A stretch of DNA of 64,000 bases, taken from positions 1,679,501 through 1,743,500 of the forward strand of contig NZ_CP041253.1 in NCBI RefSeq assembly GCF_006575665.1, in the 5' to 3' direction. Shown here in pieces: positions 26,925 to 36,293 of this stretch. Source of the stretch: Echinicola soli (GTDB lineage Bacteria; Bacteroidota; Bacteroidia; Cytophagales; Cyclobacteriaceae). The translations under genes were made by a program, and so were the position numbers. The notes beneath the pieces were generated by a model. That model did no database searches. It had not been told where the DNA came from and saw only the letters and a list, made by a program, of their open reading frames with translations. Every line of letters starts with the position of its first letter. The first letter of the stretch is position 1.

Positions 26925-27413
26925 ATGTTCTATAATTATATATTCTCATTCATGATAGGATGGGTGGCGTATTTTCATCCTTTTTATATCAGTGTTACCG
27001 ATATAAACTATAATGAAGCATCCCAAAGCCTGGAAATTGCCCAGAAAATTTTTTGGGACGATCTTGAAGTGGCCTTGGGAAATGAAGCTGGTAAATCAGT
27101 GGATTTTATGGATCCCCAGGATCCCGATGAGTTATCCCTGATGATCAAAAACTATTTACTGAAGCACAATATGATATCTGTCAATGGGAAAAAAGCCTCG
27201 CTGGAGTATTTGGGCTTCGAAGTGGAGGAAGATGCTGCCTGGTTTTACTTGGAGGCAAAAGGCATCAGCAAACCTGGGGAAGTCGAAATTTCCAATGAAA
27301 TTTTGATCAGTGATTACCCAGATCAGCGGAATATGGTAAATTTTTATGTGGATGGAGAGCCAAAGACCTTGATATTGTATGGGGATAATGAAAGCGGAAG
27401 GCTGGAGTTTTGA
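26925..27413 (+). CDS. DUF6702-type protein of unknown function
   Basis: 162 aa with an N-terminal hydrophobic segment (residues ~3-17) that may act as signal or anchor, followed by HPFYISVTDINYN, typical of the DUF6702 family as I recall it, and a beta-rich remainder ending DGEPKTLILYGD. It is divergent from the HupE-like gene across 172 bp. Family members often sit beside M1 peptidase and HupE genes, as here, which hints at a joint envelope function that is not known. Confidence 0.75.
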   Translation: MFYNYIFSFMIGWVAYFHPFYISVTDINYNEASQSLEIAQKIFWDDLEVALGNEAGKSVDFMDPQDPDELSLMIKNYLLKHNMISVNGKKASLEYLGFEVEEDAAWFYLEAKGISKPGEVEISNEILISDYPDQRNMVNFYVDGEPKTLILYGDNESGRLEF

Positions 27414-28143
27414 TAGTGGTTTGAGAGGTTGTAAGTTTATAAGTTGTAGTAGCAATTGACCGTTCTCGGATCAAGTGGAAAAGTTGGGATAAATGCAATT
27501 CAAGTGGCCATCACCTAAAACATAGGGTGAGCAGCTAAGTCGATTGGGGAAGTATATTCCTATTTGGTTAACCTAAAGACATTCTCCCAGAAATATGCTT
27601 TGATCCCCGTTCCCTGAGCGGATCTGTTTAGCCGGATAGAGCCGAAGGGCAATGTACATTTTGTCTTATAATGATCAATGTACTTACCTGATTATAGTTG
27701 ATCGGATTAATTATTAGATTTCATTGTCAAACATAGTAATAACTGATTCATCCCTAGATGGGATTTTAGACCAATTCCTTTCAAACTCCTCCGGACTTTT
27801 GCTCATTTTCGCTATAACGAGGGCTACAACCACCCATAACGAATTGTGCCTGTCTGAAGCCAAGCAGGCCTGTCTGGTGCAAAACAGGCTTGTCTGAAGC
27901 CAAGCAGGCTTGTCTGAAGCCAGGCAGGGAGGGACAGCTTGTCCCGGAGGCTATCGGGAACGAGGCAGGCTCGTCTAAAGAGAAGGAGATTGCTTCACTC
28001 CGTTGCTCTGCGTTCTCAATGACGTTGCCGACAAGAGGAATTTTGTCTCAGGTCTCGCATCTCAAGACTTACGTCTAGACACTGGCTACTTGCATCTAGC
28101 CAATGCCCAGTATCCGGTAGTTAATATCTCACATCAGATGATA
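27414..28143. other. 730-bp intergenic repeat region
   Basis: Contains CCCAGAAATATGCTTTGATC at 27587-27606, a relative of AGAAATATTGCTTGAT at 51350-51365; the four-unit 20-bp tandem repeat at 27848-27927; and a degraded REP-like element at about 27940-28030. The remainder (27414-27586 and 27607-27847) shows no signal I can interpret. Short open frames here are in repeat sequence. Confidence 0.55.
27848..27927. repeat. Four-unit tandem repeat, 20-bp period
   Basis: Units start at 27848, 27868, 27888 and 27908, for example GCTTGTCTGAAGCCAAGCAG. It is the same family as 7945-8088, but here the GAAGCC variant dominates and the third-last base is often G. As at the first locus, a REP-like element follows on the right. 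Confidence 0.88.
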
Positions 28144-29553
28144 CTACCCTCTCATCACCCACTTCATAAAGGCCTTGATGATCCCAGAGGTTTTAAGCCC
28201 ATAAGGAGGGTAAAGTAATTTTGGTAAGGTCTTGCCCGTTCGCTGTTTCAGAATTGATTTTTCATTGCTAAATGCCAGGAATCCCGCATGTCCGTGTGAA
28301 CGGCCCATGCCACTGGGACCTATTCCACCAAAGGGCAGCTCGGAATGAAGAAACTGGATCGCACAGTCATTGACTACCAAGGCCCCACTACTGGTGGTTT
28401 TCCTGACCTGTTCGGTAACCAGGTCCTCTGTTGTGAATAAATAGACGGCAAGAGGTTTGGGCTTTAGTTGGATCAGCTGAATGACATCATCTATCTGGTG
28501 ATATGTGATGATAGGCAGGATAGGACCAAAGATTTCCTCTTTCATCAAGTCCATTTCTTCAGAGACTTGGCTCACCACTGTAGGTTCCATGAATTGGTGG
28601 TCAAGAGAGTTTTTACCGCCAAATTCCACATGTGCGCCCTTAGTTTGGGCATCTTTAAGGAGGTTTTGGAGTCGGACGATGTGTTGTGCATTGATGACTC
28701 TGCCATAGTCAGCGTTGCGGTCAAAGCCTTTGCCGTTGGTATTATACATGTGGTTTACTTGCTGTTTGAGGGCTGCTATGAAGTCATCTTTTTGGGATTC
28801 ATGTACAAAAAGGTAATCAGGAGCGATGCAGGTCTGTCCGCTATTGATAAATCTGCCGATGGCTATTTTTTTGGCGGCATCCTGCAAATCAAATCCCTGA
28901 TCGATGATCACTGGAGACTTTCCGCCCAATTCCAGGGTGACACTGCTCAGGTTTTTAGCGGCCGCTTTCATGACGATTTTTCCTACACCAGTACTTCCGG
29001 TGAAGAAAATATGATCGAAAGGCTGTTCGAGAAGTTCTTCGGTGACGGGAATCCCTCCTTCAAAAATCGCCACATCTTCTACTGCAAATAGCTCGGTGAC
29101 CATTCTCCGGAGCAGTGCAGCAGTGTGTGGGCTGTGCTCTGAGGGCTTCAGGCAAACACTACATCCTGCGGCAATGGCAGATACCAAGGGGGCTACGGTG
29201 AGGTTAAAGGGATAATTCCAAGGAGAAATAATCAATACAGCTCCCTTTGGTTCAGCTTGGATATAGGCTTGGGTACCCAGCATGTGAATGGGTTGTTTTA
29301 CTTTTATCGGAGCAGACCATTTGGCCAGGCTTTTTAGCGCGGCATTGAGCTCCATCACCACAAAGCTGGTTTCGGTGACAGCTACTTCGGCAGTAGGTTT
29401 ATGGAGGTCCGCATAGAGTGCCTTTTCTATTTCCTTTTGATTTGATCTGATCCATTCTTTAAGCTGTTCCAGTTTTTTGATCCTGCTGGAAAGTGCTGAT
29501 TGTTGGTTTTTTATCGCTTTTTGCTTTTGGATATGAACGGTCTTTGGGATCAT
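28144..29553 (-). CDS. NAD(P)-dependent aldehyde dehydrogenase
   Basis: 469 aa. The nucleotide-binding region SPWNYPFNLTVAPLVSAIAAG, GSTGVGKIVMKAAA, the general base Glu in LELGGKSPV and the catalytic Cys in NSGQTCIAPDY are all present. The short class-3-like length and the IAPDY motif place it with the fatty-aldehyde/coniferyl-aldehyde branch, which tends to act on medium to long aldehydes; the substrate is not known. The C-terminus is slightly hydrophobic and basic. No adjacent pathway gene. Confidence 0.92.
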   Translation of the reverse strand: MIPKTVHIQKQKAIKNQQSALSSRIKKLEQLKEWIRSNQKEIEKALYADLHKPTAEVAVTETSFVVMELNAALKSLAKWSAPIKVKQPIHMLGTQAYIQAEPKGAVLIISPWNYPFNLTVAPLVSAIAAGCSVCLKPSEHSPHTAALLRRMVTELFAVEDVAIFEGGIPVTEELLEQPFDHIFFTGSTGVGKIVMKAAAKNLSSVTLELGGKSPVIIDQGFDLQDAAKKIAIGRFINSGQTCIAPDYLFVHESQKDDFIAALKQQVNHMYNTNGKGFDRNADYGRVINAQHIVRLQNLLKDAQTKGAHVEFGGKNSLDHQFMEPTVVSQVSEEMDLMKEEIFGPILPIITYHQIDDVIQLIQLKPKPLAVYLFTTEDLVTEQVRKTTSSGALVVNDCAIQFLHSELPFGGIGPSGMGRSHGHAGFLAFSNEKSILKQRTGKTLPKLLYPPYGLKTSGIIKAFMKWVMRG

Positions 29554-29920
29554 GGGATCAGATTTATTGGTTGAATTTCAGTGCTTTAGATACTTCCGTA
29601 CAAGATATAAAATAAAGTCTAAACAGATAATATCGGCGGTGATCATTGTGAAAAAATCCAACTATATAGTTTTTTAATTATGTTTTTTGAATACAGTCAT
29701 ATCCTTTATGTATATATAAAAATGTATTTTAATTTAAAATAAATGCTGTTTATTTTGCAAGGTATTACAATAAATAGCATATTTACATCACATAAATGTA
29801 TTTGAAATGCATAAACTTGTTGTGAAGGTGTTTTGAATGTGTTTACGATTGGAGGTTCCTTTTAGTATTACATTTTTGAACCTGACGATTTTAAAAGAAC
29901 TACGATAAACTCTACTAATT
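29554..29920. other. 367-bp AT-rich upstream region of the T9SS operon
   Basis: Strongly AT-rich, as expected for divergent promoters. It contains the 12-bp palindrome AACTATATAGTT at 29660-29671, set between an A run and a T run so that it forms a hairpin. I see no exact TAnnTTTG element; TTATTTTG near 29755 is one mismatch away. No gene. Confidence 0.5.
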
Positions 29921-31735
29921 ATGAAAGCACTTTTATCCAGCTTTTTATTTTGGGCTGCATGCTGTTTTGCTCATGCTGCTGTTGGTTTTGGCCATGAGTC
30001 CAGGGAAGAACCCATTTATCCCTTTGGAGAAGAGGTCCATCTCCTTTTGGAAAAGACAGGGCACTATGAAGATAGTAACGAGGATGGAGAATTTAGTGCC
30101 GGCGACACGATTTTTTATTCCTTTTTGATCAAGAACGTCTGTACTGGCACGATAGATCAGATCAGTGTGGAAGATCCGCAGGCCACTGTCGAAGGCGAGC
30201 CAATTACCTTGGCTCCTGGGGAAGAAGACAGTACGACTTTTTCAGCGTATTATGTACTTTCCCAAGAGGATGTGGATGCCGGAGTTTTTAAGAATACAGC
30301 AACCGTATCGGGAAAACTGCCTTCTGGAGAGGTGACGACGGCCAAGGATGAAGATATTCAGGATATTTATGTAAAGGGCTCCATCAAGCTGGAAAAGATC
30401 GGGACATATATAGACACCAATGGAGACGGTGTGCCCAATGTAGGCGACCATGTCCATTATTCATTTGTGGTGAAAAACAGCTGCCATGTCACCCTTAAAA
30501 ATGTCCATGTGCTGGATACTATGGTGGACGTTGCCGGAGGGCCGATTACCTTGGCTCCCGGTGAAAAGGATAAGACCACTTTTAAGGCTACATATGTCAT
30601 TACCCAAGAGGATGTGGATCGTGGAAAAGTGGTCAACAAGGCCACAGCAGAAGGGGAAAACCCACAAGGGGAGCTAATAACCGACTGTGATACCTATACG
30701 GTGATAGTAGAAGGGCCTGATGAGACTGTCATGTTTGAACTGACCAAAGCAGTGGATGTCACCGAGGCTGTGCTGGGCCAGCAACTGACCTATACCATTT
30801 CCATTACGAACAATAGCCAAGTGGAGATCAGGGATGTCACACTCACTGATCACTTGCCGGCAGTATTCACCTTGGTGTCTTCCTCTCTGGAACAAGAAGC
30901 CGATGGTGGCTGGATCATTGAATCCATGGAGCCTGATGAACAATTGGCAATAGAAATAATTGTGATGGCTACCCAAGTGGGGGAAGCCGTCAATGTCGTG
31001 GAACTAACAGTGGGGGATTACCAGATCGAAGCTGAGGCTGAAGCAGTAATCATTACCGACCATAATGTGGATATGGCCATTTCCAAAACATCTAATGCGG
31101 CCAGGATTTACCAAGGGGATGAATTCAGTTACACGATCACGGTGCAAAACAATGGCGAGGGTACAGCCACGGGCATCACGATCGTGGATGAACTTCCTGA
31201 CTTAGTGGGCTATGTCAGTAGTTCGTACCTGCTTTCATCAGAAGGGATGGAACCATTGTTGGAGCAGGAGGGCAATACACTACGATGGAATATCGCTGAA
31301 TTCCCGGCAGGTGAAAGCATGGTGATTACCCTTACGGTAAAAGCCAAAGCACTAGGAGAATTGCTGAACGAAGTGAGTGTAGAAAGCGCCCATGAGGATG
31401 TAAATCCTGCTGACAATACAGATAAAGACTATAATACCATTGCCGAATTTTTTATTCCCAATGTATTCACCCCCGGTACCAAGGATGATATCAATGATTA
31501 CTTTGTGATCAGGGGATTACAGCAATTTAGCCGTAACCATATCGTGATCATGAACCGCTTGGGAGACCATGTTTTCGAAAAGGAAAACTATCAAAATGAC
31601 TGGGATGCCCAAGGGCTCAATGGCGGGGCTTATTTCTACGTCTTAAAGGCGACCGACCCTCAAGGCGATTTCCATGTATTCAAGGGATGGGTGCAGGTAA
31701 TCAAGCATACCTCTTCCAACCAAACAGAACGATAA
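29921..31735 (+). CDS. Type IX-secreted repeat protein with type-B C-terminal sorting domain
   Basis: 604 aa. After a signal peptide (to ~residue 20) come two related ~115-residue repeats, each with KxGxYxDxNxDG near its start and TLAPGE...DxTTF in its middle. Two DUF11-type beta-sandwich repeats follow (~265-375 and ~380-490). The last ~85 residues (FIPNVFTPGTKDDIND to FKGWVQVIK) match the gliding-motility-associated type-B sorting domain. It is therefore expected to cross the outer membrane by the type IX system and act as a surface adhesin or filament. The PorP/SprF-like and PorE-like genes follow directly. Confidence 0.88.
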   Translation: MKALLSSFLFWAACCFAHAAVGFGHESREEPIYPFGEEVHLLLEKTGHYEDSNEDGEFSAGDTIFYSFLIKNVCTGTIDQISVEDPQATVEGEPITLAPGEEDSTTFSAYYVLSQEDVDAGVFKNTATVSGKLPSGEVTTAKDEDIQDIYVKGSIKLEKIGTYIDTNGDGVPNVGDHVHYSFVVKNSCHVTLKNVHVLDTMVDVAGGPITLAPGEKDKTTFKATYVITQEDVDRGKVVNKATAEGENPQGELITDCDTYTVIVEGPDETVMFELTKAVDVTEAVLGQQLTYTISITNNSQVEIRDVTLTDHLPAVFTLVSSSLEQEADGGWIIESMEPDEQLAIEIIVMATQVGEAVNVVELTVGDYQIEAEAEAVIITDHNVDMAISKTSNAARIYQGDEFSYTITVQNNGEGTATGITIVDELPDLVGYVSSSYLLSSEGMEPLLEQEGNTLRWNIAEFPAGESMVITLTVKAKALGELLNEVSVESAHEDVNPADNTDKDYNTIAEFFIPNVFTPGTKDDINDYFVIRGLQQFSRNHIVIMNRLGDHVFEKENYQNDWDAQGLNGGAYFYVLKATDPQGDFHVFKGWVQVIKHTSSNQTER

Positions 31736-31746
31736 CCATACCGATC

Positions 31747-32724
31747 ATGAGAAAAATTTTTACCGTTTATTGTCTATGTTTTTTTGCATGGACATTCCTT
31801 ATGGGAAGTGAAGGGCGCGCCCAGCAGCTTCCGCAGTTTAGCCAATATATTTTCAACGGCCTGAATATCAATCCTGCTTATGCAGGCTATAAGGGGGTTC
31901 CCTATATTCAGTCGACCTATCGTAGCCAATGGTCCAATTTTCCAGGCGCTCCCAAGACCTTTTCACTGTCCGCTGACTTAAGTGCCAATGAAGGTACCAT
32001 GGGATTTGGGGCATCCATTCTGTCAGATAAGCTGGGGCCTACGTCCACCTTCTCTGCACTGCTGACATATGCCTATAGGTTACAGACTGGCTACGATTCG
32101 TTTTTGAGTTTTGGACTTAGCGGAGGGCTGTCCGAATATGCCATAGATGGTACGATGCTGAGCCCTGACGAATATAATGATCCTGATATTCCGGAGGGAA
32201 AAGTAAATACCTTTACCCCAAATATGAATACGGGGATTTTCTTTCATACCGCCAGGTTCTATGCAGGATTCAGTATGTTTAATATGATTGGTAAAAAAGC
32301 GCTTGAAAGAGAGGATATTTCCCTGGCTTATCATGATTTCCACTATTATTTTACGGCAGGTACGATGATATTTGTTTCTGATGAAGTGCAGTTCAAGCCT
32401 TCCGTACTGGTCAAAGAGGCCAAGGGAGGCCCCACTAATTACGATATCAATGGCATGTTGCTGCTGATGGAGCGGCTGTGGCTGGGGGCATCCTATCGGT
32501 CAAACTTGGGGAATGGCAGTAAAAATTTGCAAGAAAACCTCAATAATCGAAATTCTATAGCAGCAATTGTGGAAATCTTTGCAACTAAACAGCTTAGAAT
32601 AGGGTATAGCTATGATCATAATGTAAATATTTTGAGTAACTTAAGGAATAATTCCCATGAAATTTCAGTGGGATATTATATTATTCCTGGAGATGTTAGA
32701 GTACATAACCCAAGATGGTTTTAA
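31747..32724 (+). CDS. PorP/SprF-family type IX secretion outer-membrane protein
   Basis: 325 aa with signal peptide (ending GRAQ) and the PorP/SprF start QLPQFSQYIFNGLNINPAYAGYKG, followed by a beta-barrel ending in GDVRVHNPRWF. It begins 11 bp after the cargo gene. In Flavobacterium, SprF is needed to secrete SprB and related genes accompany other type-B cargo, so this copy probably serves the protein encoded just upstream. A longer reading from 31687 overlaps the cargo gene and is rejected. Confidence 0.88.
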   Translation: MRKIFTVYCLCFFAWTFLMGSEGRAQQLPQFSQYIFNGLNINPAYAGYKGVPYIQSTYRSQWSNFPGAPKTFSLSADLSANEGTMGFGASILSDKLGPTSTFSALLTYAYRLQTGYDSFLSFGLSGGLSEYAIDGTMLSPDEYNDPDIPEGKVNTFTPNMNTGIFFHTARFYAGFSMFNMIGKKALEREDISLAYHDFHYYFTAGTMIFVSDEVQFKPSVLVKEAKGGPTNYDINGMLLLMERLWLGASYRSNLGNGSKNLQENLNNRNSIAAIVEIFATKQLRIGYSYDHNVNILSNLRNNSHEISVGYYIIPGDVRVHNPRWF

Positions 32725-32726
32725 GC

Positions 32727-35411
32727 ATGAACAAGATTTTTAAAGCAGCATTTGTTATCATTTTTGCGTTGCTGGTGTACGAAAGAAGCTATGGCCAGCA
32801 GGCACTTTTGCGGTATGCGGATAAAGAATATGGACTATTGCATTATCAAGAATCCGCTGAAGCGTATGAACGGGCTTATGAAAAGCGTGGGAAATATCGG
32901 GCTGCCAAAGGCGCCGCGATCAGCCATGAAAAGATGAACGATTATCAGTCCGCCTATGAGTGGTGGCAGAAGGTTATCGGCTTTGAGGAGGCTGTGACGG
33001 ATGATTATGTCCATTTTACGGCAGCAGCCAATTACGAAGGCAAACTCGAGGAGGTAAAGGCGGCACTGGACACATTGCCGGACCGTGAAGGTTTGGATCC
33101 TCTCAATTTGGATTCGCTTCAATACTGGTATGCCTCTTCCTCAAAAATGGCACTGGAACCTGTGCCGGGGATTAATAGCAATGCTTCCGACTATGGTTTG
33201 GTGAAGGATGCTCAAGGCAATATGTACTTCACTTCTGATCGGGGTAAAACAGGCAATGCGAAAAAATCCGCTGTGCGACTTGACCTGTCCGGAAGGATGA
33301 ATGAGGATATTTATGAATGGACGGGAAGGGATTTTTTGCATGTTTATAAAGCGGATAGCACAGGAGCCATTAGCTCCTTGGAAGTTCCTGTGCCGGATAG
33401 TTACCACTTTGCGGATCCTTTCTTCGTAAATGGGGGCAAAAAAGTATTCTATACCGTCACTAGAAAGGTGAAGCGTCAGAATGGAAAAAAAATTAAACCT
33501 GCCAATAGCGTAAACCCAGAGATGGACTATGGCCAGCGGGCCGATTCCTATATTGATTATCACTCTGAATTGTACTTCAGCCAGGTAGGCGAAGACGGGA
33601 AGTTTGCCGATTATAAACCTGTTCCTTGGAATGATGCCACAGGGTATTCGGTGATCACACCTTTTGTGGATGAAGAAGCAGGAAAGCTATACTTCGCCTC
33701 GGATATGCCAGGAGGTTTTGGGGGGTATGACATTTATGAAGTGAGCTTTGATGATGATTTTAACTTTGGCACCCCCGAGAATCTGGGAGAGCTGATCAAT
33801 AGCGCTGAAGATGAGCGGGATCCGTTTTTGATGGATGATACGTTTTATTTTTCATCCAATGGTCATTTTGGCTTAGGGGGATTTGATCTGTTTAGTGCAG
33901 GCTATCGGAGCGGGACATTTTCGGGACTGAAAAACCTCGGGATTCCCTATAATTCGCCGCGCGATGATTTTGGATTTCTGTTGGCTGATGGTGGCAAAAT
34001 GTACCTCTCTAGTGATCGCAGTGGTGGTGCAGGGCTGGACGATATTTATACCATGCAGACGATGTTGATGCGCTTTCTTGGCAGGGTGGTTGATTGTGAA
34101 GGAGGGCTGGTCAGTGATGGTTTTATGGCTGAGATGATCAAGAAAGATGAGCAGCGGGCATTAACGCTCGATCGGGAAACGGCAGGTGAAATCAAGCGTG
34201 ACTTGGAGCCTGGGGAAGATTATGCCTTAAAGATAAGCAAGCGAGGTTATTTCCCCGTTTATGATGACCAGATCAAGGCAGAAGCCGAAAATGGACTGGT
34301 TGAGCGAGAGTACACGCTAGTTCCCATACCCTATAGAAGGACAGTATTCGTGGATCTGGTGTACTACGACTTGGACAAAGCGGTCATTCGGTCTGATGCC
34401 ATGGCTGTGTTGGATAAGGTGGCTGAGTTGATGGTTTCCCAGTCTTACCTGGATTTACAGGTACGTTCCCATACTGATGCCCGGGCATCCAATGATTACA
34501 ATGAAAAGCTCAGCAACTCGAGGGCCGATGCTGTAGCAGCTTATTTGGAAGGTAAGGGTATTTCGTCAGAGCGGGTTCATGAGGCCTGGTACGGAGAGGA
34601 AGAATTGGTCAATAATTGTGGCGACGGTCAGCCCTGTCCAGAGTGGAAGCACCAGCTCAATCGCCGCAGTGAATTAGTGTTGATGGCATTTTCTGAGGAG
34701 GGCAAGGAGTACGAACTGCCTGCCGACCTGAAGGATTTGTGCGAGACGCCAAACCTCGGAGTTACGATGAATGTGCCGACTATTTATTTTGACTTTGACA
34801 AATACATCCTTCGTCCCGAGAGTGTTTCCCAATTGGACAGAGTGGCCCTGCTGCTAAAGGAACGACCTGAAATGGAGTTGGCATTGGCAGGTCATACCGA
34901 TATCCGGGGTTCTGAAAGCTATAATGAAGTGCTCTCTGAACAGCGTGCCGAGGTAGTCAGGGATTATCTGATCAGCTTAGGGATCGAGGAAGGCCGGATT
35001 AGTTATAAATGGTATGGCAAAACCCGTCCGGTACATGATTGCTCCGGTAGTCCGTGTACAGCGGCCGATCACCAACTTAACCGACGCACAGAGATCATGC
35101 TAATGCTGGATGGATTAAATATCAATGATACATCCAGTCCTGCTTCCACTGGTGAAGGAATGTCTGCCTTACCCAAGGCCACCGAAGAAATTTATCTCAT
35201 TTCAGGTGTATTTAGCTCCAAAGAAAATGCAGAGGAGTACCTGAAAGTACTTGACCAGAAAGGTTTTGACCAAGCAAAATACTTCTTTAATACAGACGAT
35301 CAGCTTTTTTATTGTTATGTGACCACCTTTGATAGTTTTTATGATGCTTCCAAAAGGCTGGAACATTACAAGTCCAAAGGCCTGGGAAATGCTTGGGTGA
35401 AGAAGATTTAG
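32727..35411 (+). CDS. PorE-like outer-membrane anchor: TPR, beta-propeller, two OmpA domains and SPOR
   Basis: 894 aa. After a signal peptide (ending ERSYGQ) there is a TPR-like region (~30-120), PD40/WD40-like propeller repeats such as MYFTSDRGKTG and LYFASDMPGGFGGYDIYE (~150-440), and a carboxypeptidase-regulatory-like domain (~450-535). Two complete OmpA C-terminal domains follow (~545-660 and ~690-795), each with the peptidoglycan-binding pattern HTDxRxSxxYN and LNRRxE. A C-terminal SPOR-like domain (~815-890) ends the chain. The first four parts match PorE of the type IX system; the second OmpA domain and SPOR are additions. It starts two bases after the PorP gene. Confidence 0.87.
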   Translation: MNKIFKAAFVIIFALLVYERSYGQQALLRYADKEYGLLHYQESAEAYERAYEKRGKYRAAKGAAISHEKMNDYQSAYEWWQKVIGFEEAVTDDYVHFTAAANYEGKLEEVKAALDTLPDREGLDPLNLDSLQYWYASSSKMALEPVPGINSNASDYGLVKDAQGNMYFTSDRGKTGNAKKSAVRLDLSGRMNEDIYEWTGRDFLHVYKADSTGAISSLEVPVPDSYHFADPFFVNGGKKVFYTVTRKVKRQNGKKIKPANSVNPEMDYGQRADSYIDYHSELYFSQVGEDGKFADYKPVPWNDATGYSVITPFVDEEAGKLYFASDMPGGFGGYDIYEVSFDDDFNFGTPENLGELINSAEDERDPFLMDDTFYFSSNGHFGLGGFDLFSAGYRSGTFSGLKNLGIPYNSPRDDFGFLLADGGKMYLSSDRSGGAGLDDIYTMQTMLMRFLGRVVDCEGGLVSDGFMAEMIKKDEQRALTLDRETAGEIKRDLEPGEDYALKISKRGYFPVYDDQIKAEAENGLVEREYTLVPIPYRRTVFVDLVYYDLDKAVIRSDAMAVLDKVAELMVSQSYLDLQVRSHTDARASNDYNEKLSNSRADAVAAYLEGKGISSERVHEAWYGEEELVNNCGDGQPCPEWKHQLNRRSELVLMAFSEEGKEYELPADLKDLCETPNLGVTMNVPTIYFDFDKYILRPESVSQLDRVALLLKERPEMELALAGHTDIRGSESYNEVLSEQRAEVVRDYLISLGIEEGRISYKWYGKTRPVHDCSGSPCTAADHQLNRRTEIMLMLDGLNINDTSSPASTGEGMSALPKATEEIYLISGVFSSKENAEEYLKVLDQKGFDQAKYFFNTDDQLFYCYVTTFDSFYDASKRLEHYKSKGLGNAWVKKI

Positions 35412-35558
35412 AGACGTCATACTTTTACCATAGCAAGAAAATCTTTTATAATGATAATAGGATAAATTAGCTCAAAAATCAGCATTTTGTCACTTTAGAC
35501 GTAGAAATGTCATAAAGTAGGCGCCTTTACGACATGATCAAAACGAAGGTATATCCAC

Positions 35559-35566
35559 TAATTTTG
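35559..35566 (+). promoter_or_regulatory. Putative promoter -7 element for the HTH membrane protein
   Basis: TAATTTTG, an exact TAnnTTTG match, 23 bp before the ATG at 35590. No clear -33 element. Confidence 0.45.
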
Positions 35567-35589
35567 GGGTAAACAAAATGCTATAGGCT

Positions 35590-36207
35590 ATGGAAGAAAA
35601 TAGTATTTCATCAAAACTAAAAGGGCTTAGGTCAAGTAAAGGGATTTCTCAGGAGTTGCTGGCAGAAGAGGCGGGAGTAAGCCTGCGGACAGTCCAGCGC
35701 ATAGAGAGTGGTACTTCAAAACCAAGTGGATCTACTTGCCAGCGTTTGGCCGAGGCATTAGGTATAAGTCCCGATGTTTTTATCGATCCCAATCTAATGG
35801 AGAACACGGATTTTCTAAAAAAGCTAAGCTTGTCGGCGCTATCATTTATCCTTTTCCCATTACTGGGAATTTTAGTACCTTCTGTACTTTGGGTGCTTTA
35901 CAAGGATAAAGTTAAAGGAATTGATGAGGTAGCAAGACCGCTCATTAATTTTCAAATTACCTGGACACTTTTATGCGTGTTGCTTCCTTTTTTGATAATG
36001 CCTCTGCTGTTTGTATTATTGGAGATAGCAATGGGGGTGTTTGGGCTGCACATTGATTTGTCTTTTATCAGTTTTTTTGAAGCTAAATTGATATGGTTTC
36101 TAATGTATGTTTACAATGCTACGGTGACAGTAGTCAATACATTTAATATCCATGACAATAAGGCGACCAGATACTTTCCCACAGTCAAATTTTTGAGGCT
36201 CAAGTAA
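35590..36207 (+). CDS. HTH (Xre-type) protein with C-terminal membrane domain
   Basis: 205 aa. Residues ~8-62 form a helix-turn-helix (LRSSKGISQELLAEEAGVS, then LRTVQRIESGTSKPS). The rest has three hydrophobic segments resembling DUF4870 (PLLGILVPSVLWVLYKDK, then RPLINFQITW, near residues 95-130). Such proteins may be membrane-bound regulators. Target genes are unknown; the gene stands alone between the T9SS operon and tspO. Confidence 0.82.
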   Translation: MEENSISSKLKGLRSSKGISQELLAEEAGVSLRTVQRIESGTSKPSGSTCQRLAEALGISPDVFIDPNLMENTDFLKKLSLSALSFILFPLLGILVPSVLWVLYKDKVKGIDEVARPLINFQITWTLLCVLLPFLIMPLLFVLLEIAMGVFGLHIDLSFISFFEAKLIWFLMYVYNATVTVVNTFNIHDNKATRYFPTVKFLRLK

Positions 36208-36293
36208 TAGAAACGAACACGATGGTCTAAGTCTAAAAAAGAGGTGCCCAAACAATTCTTTATTTTGGTAGTTACACTTTAAATAGAAGTAAT

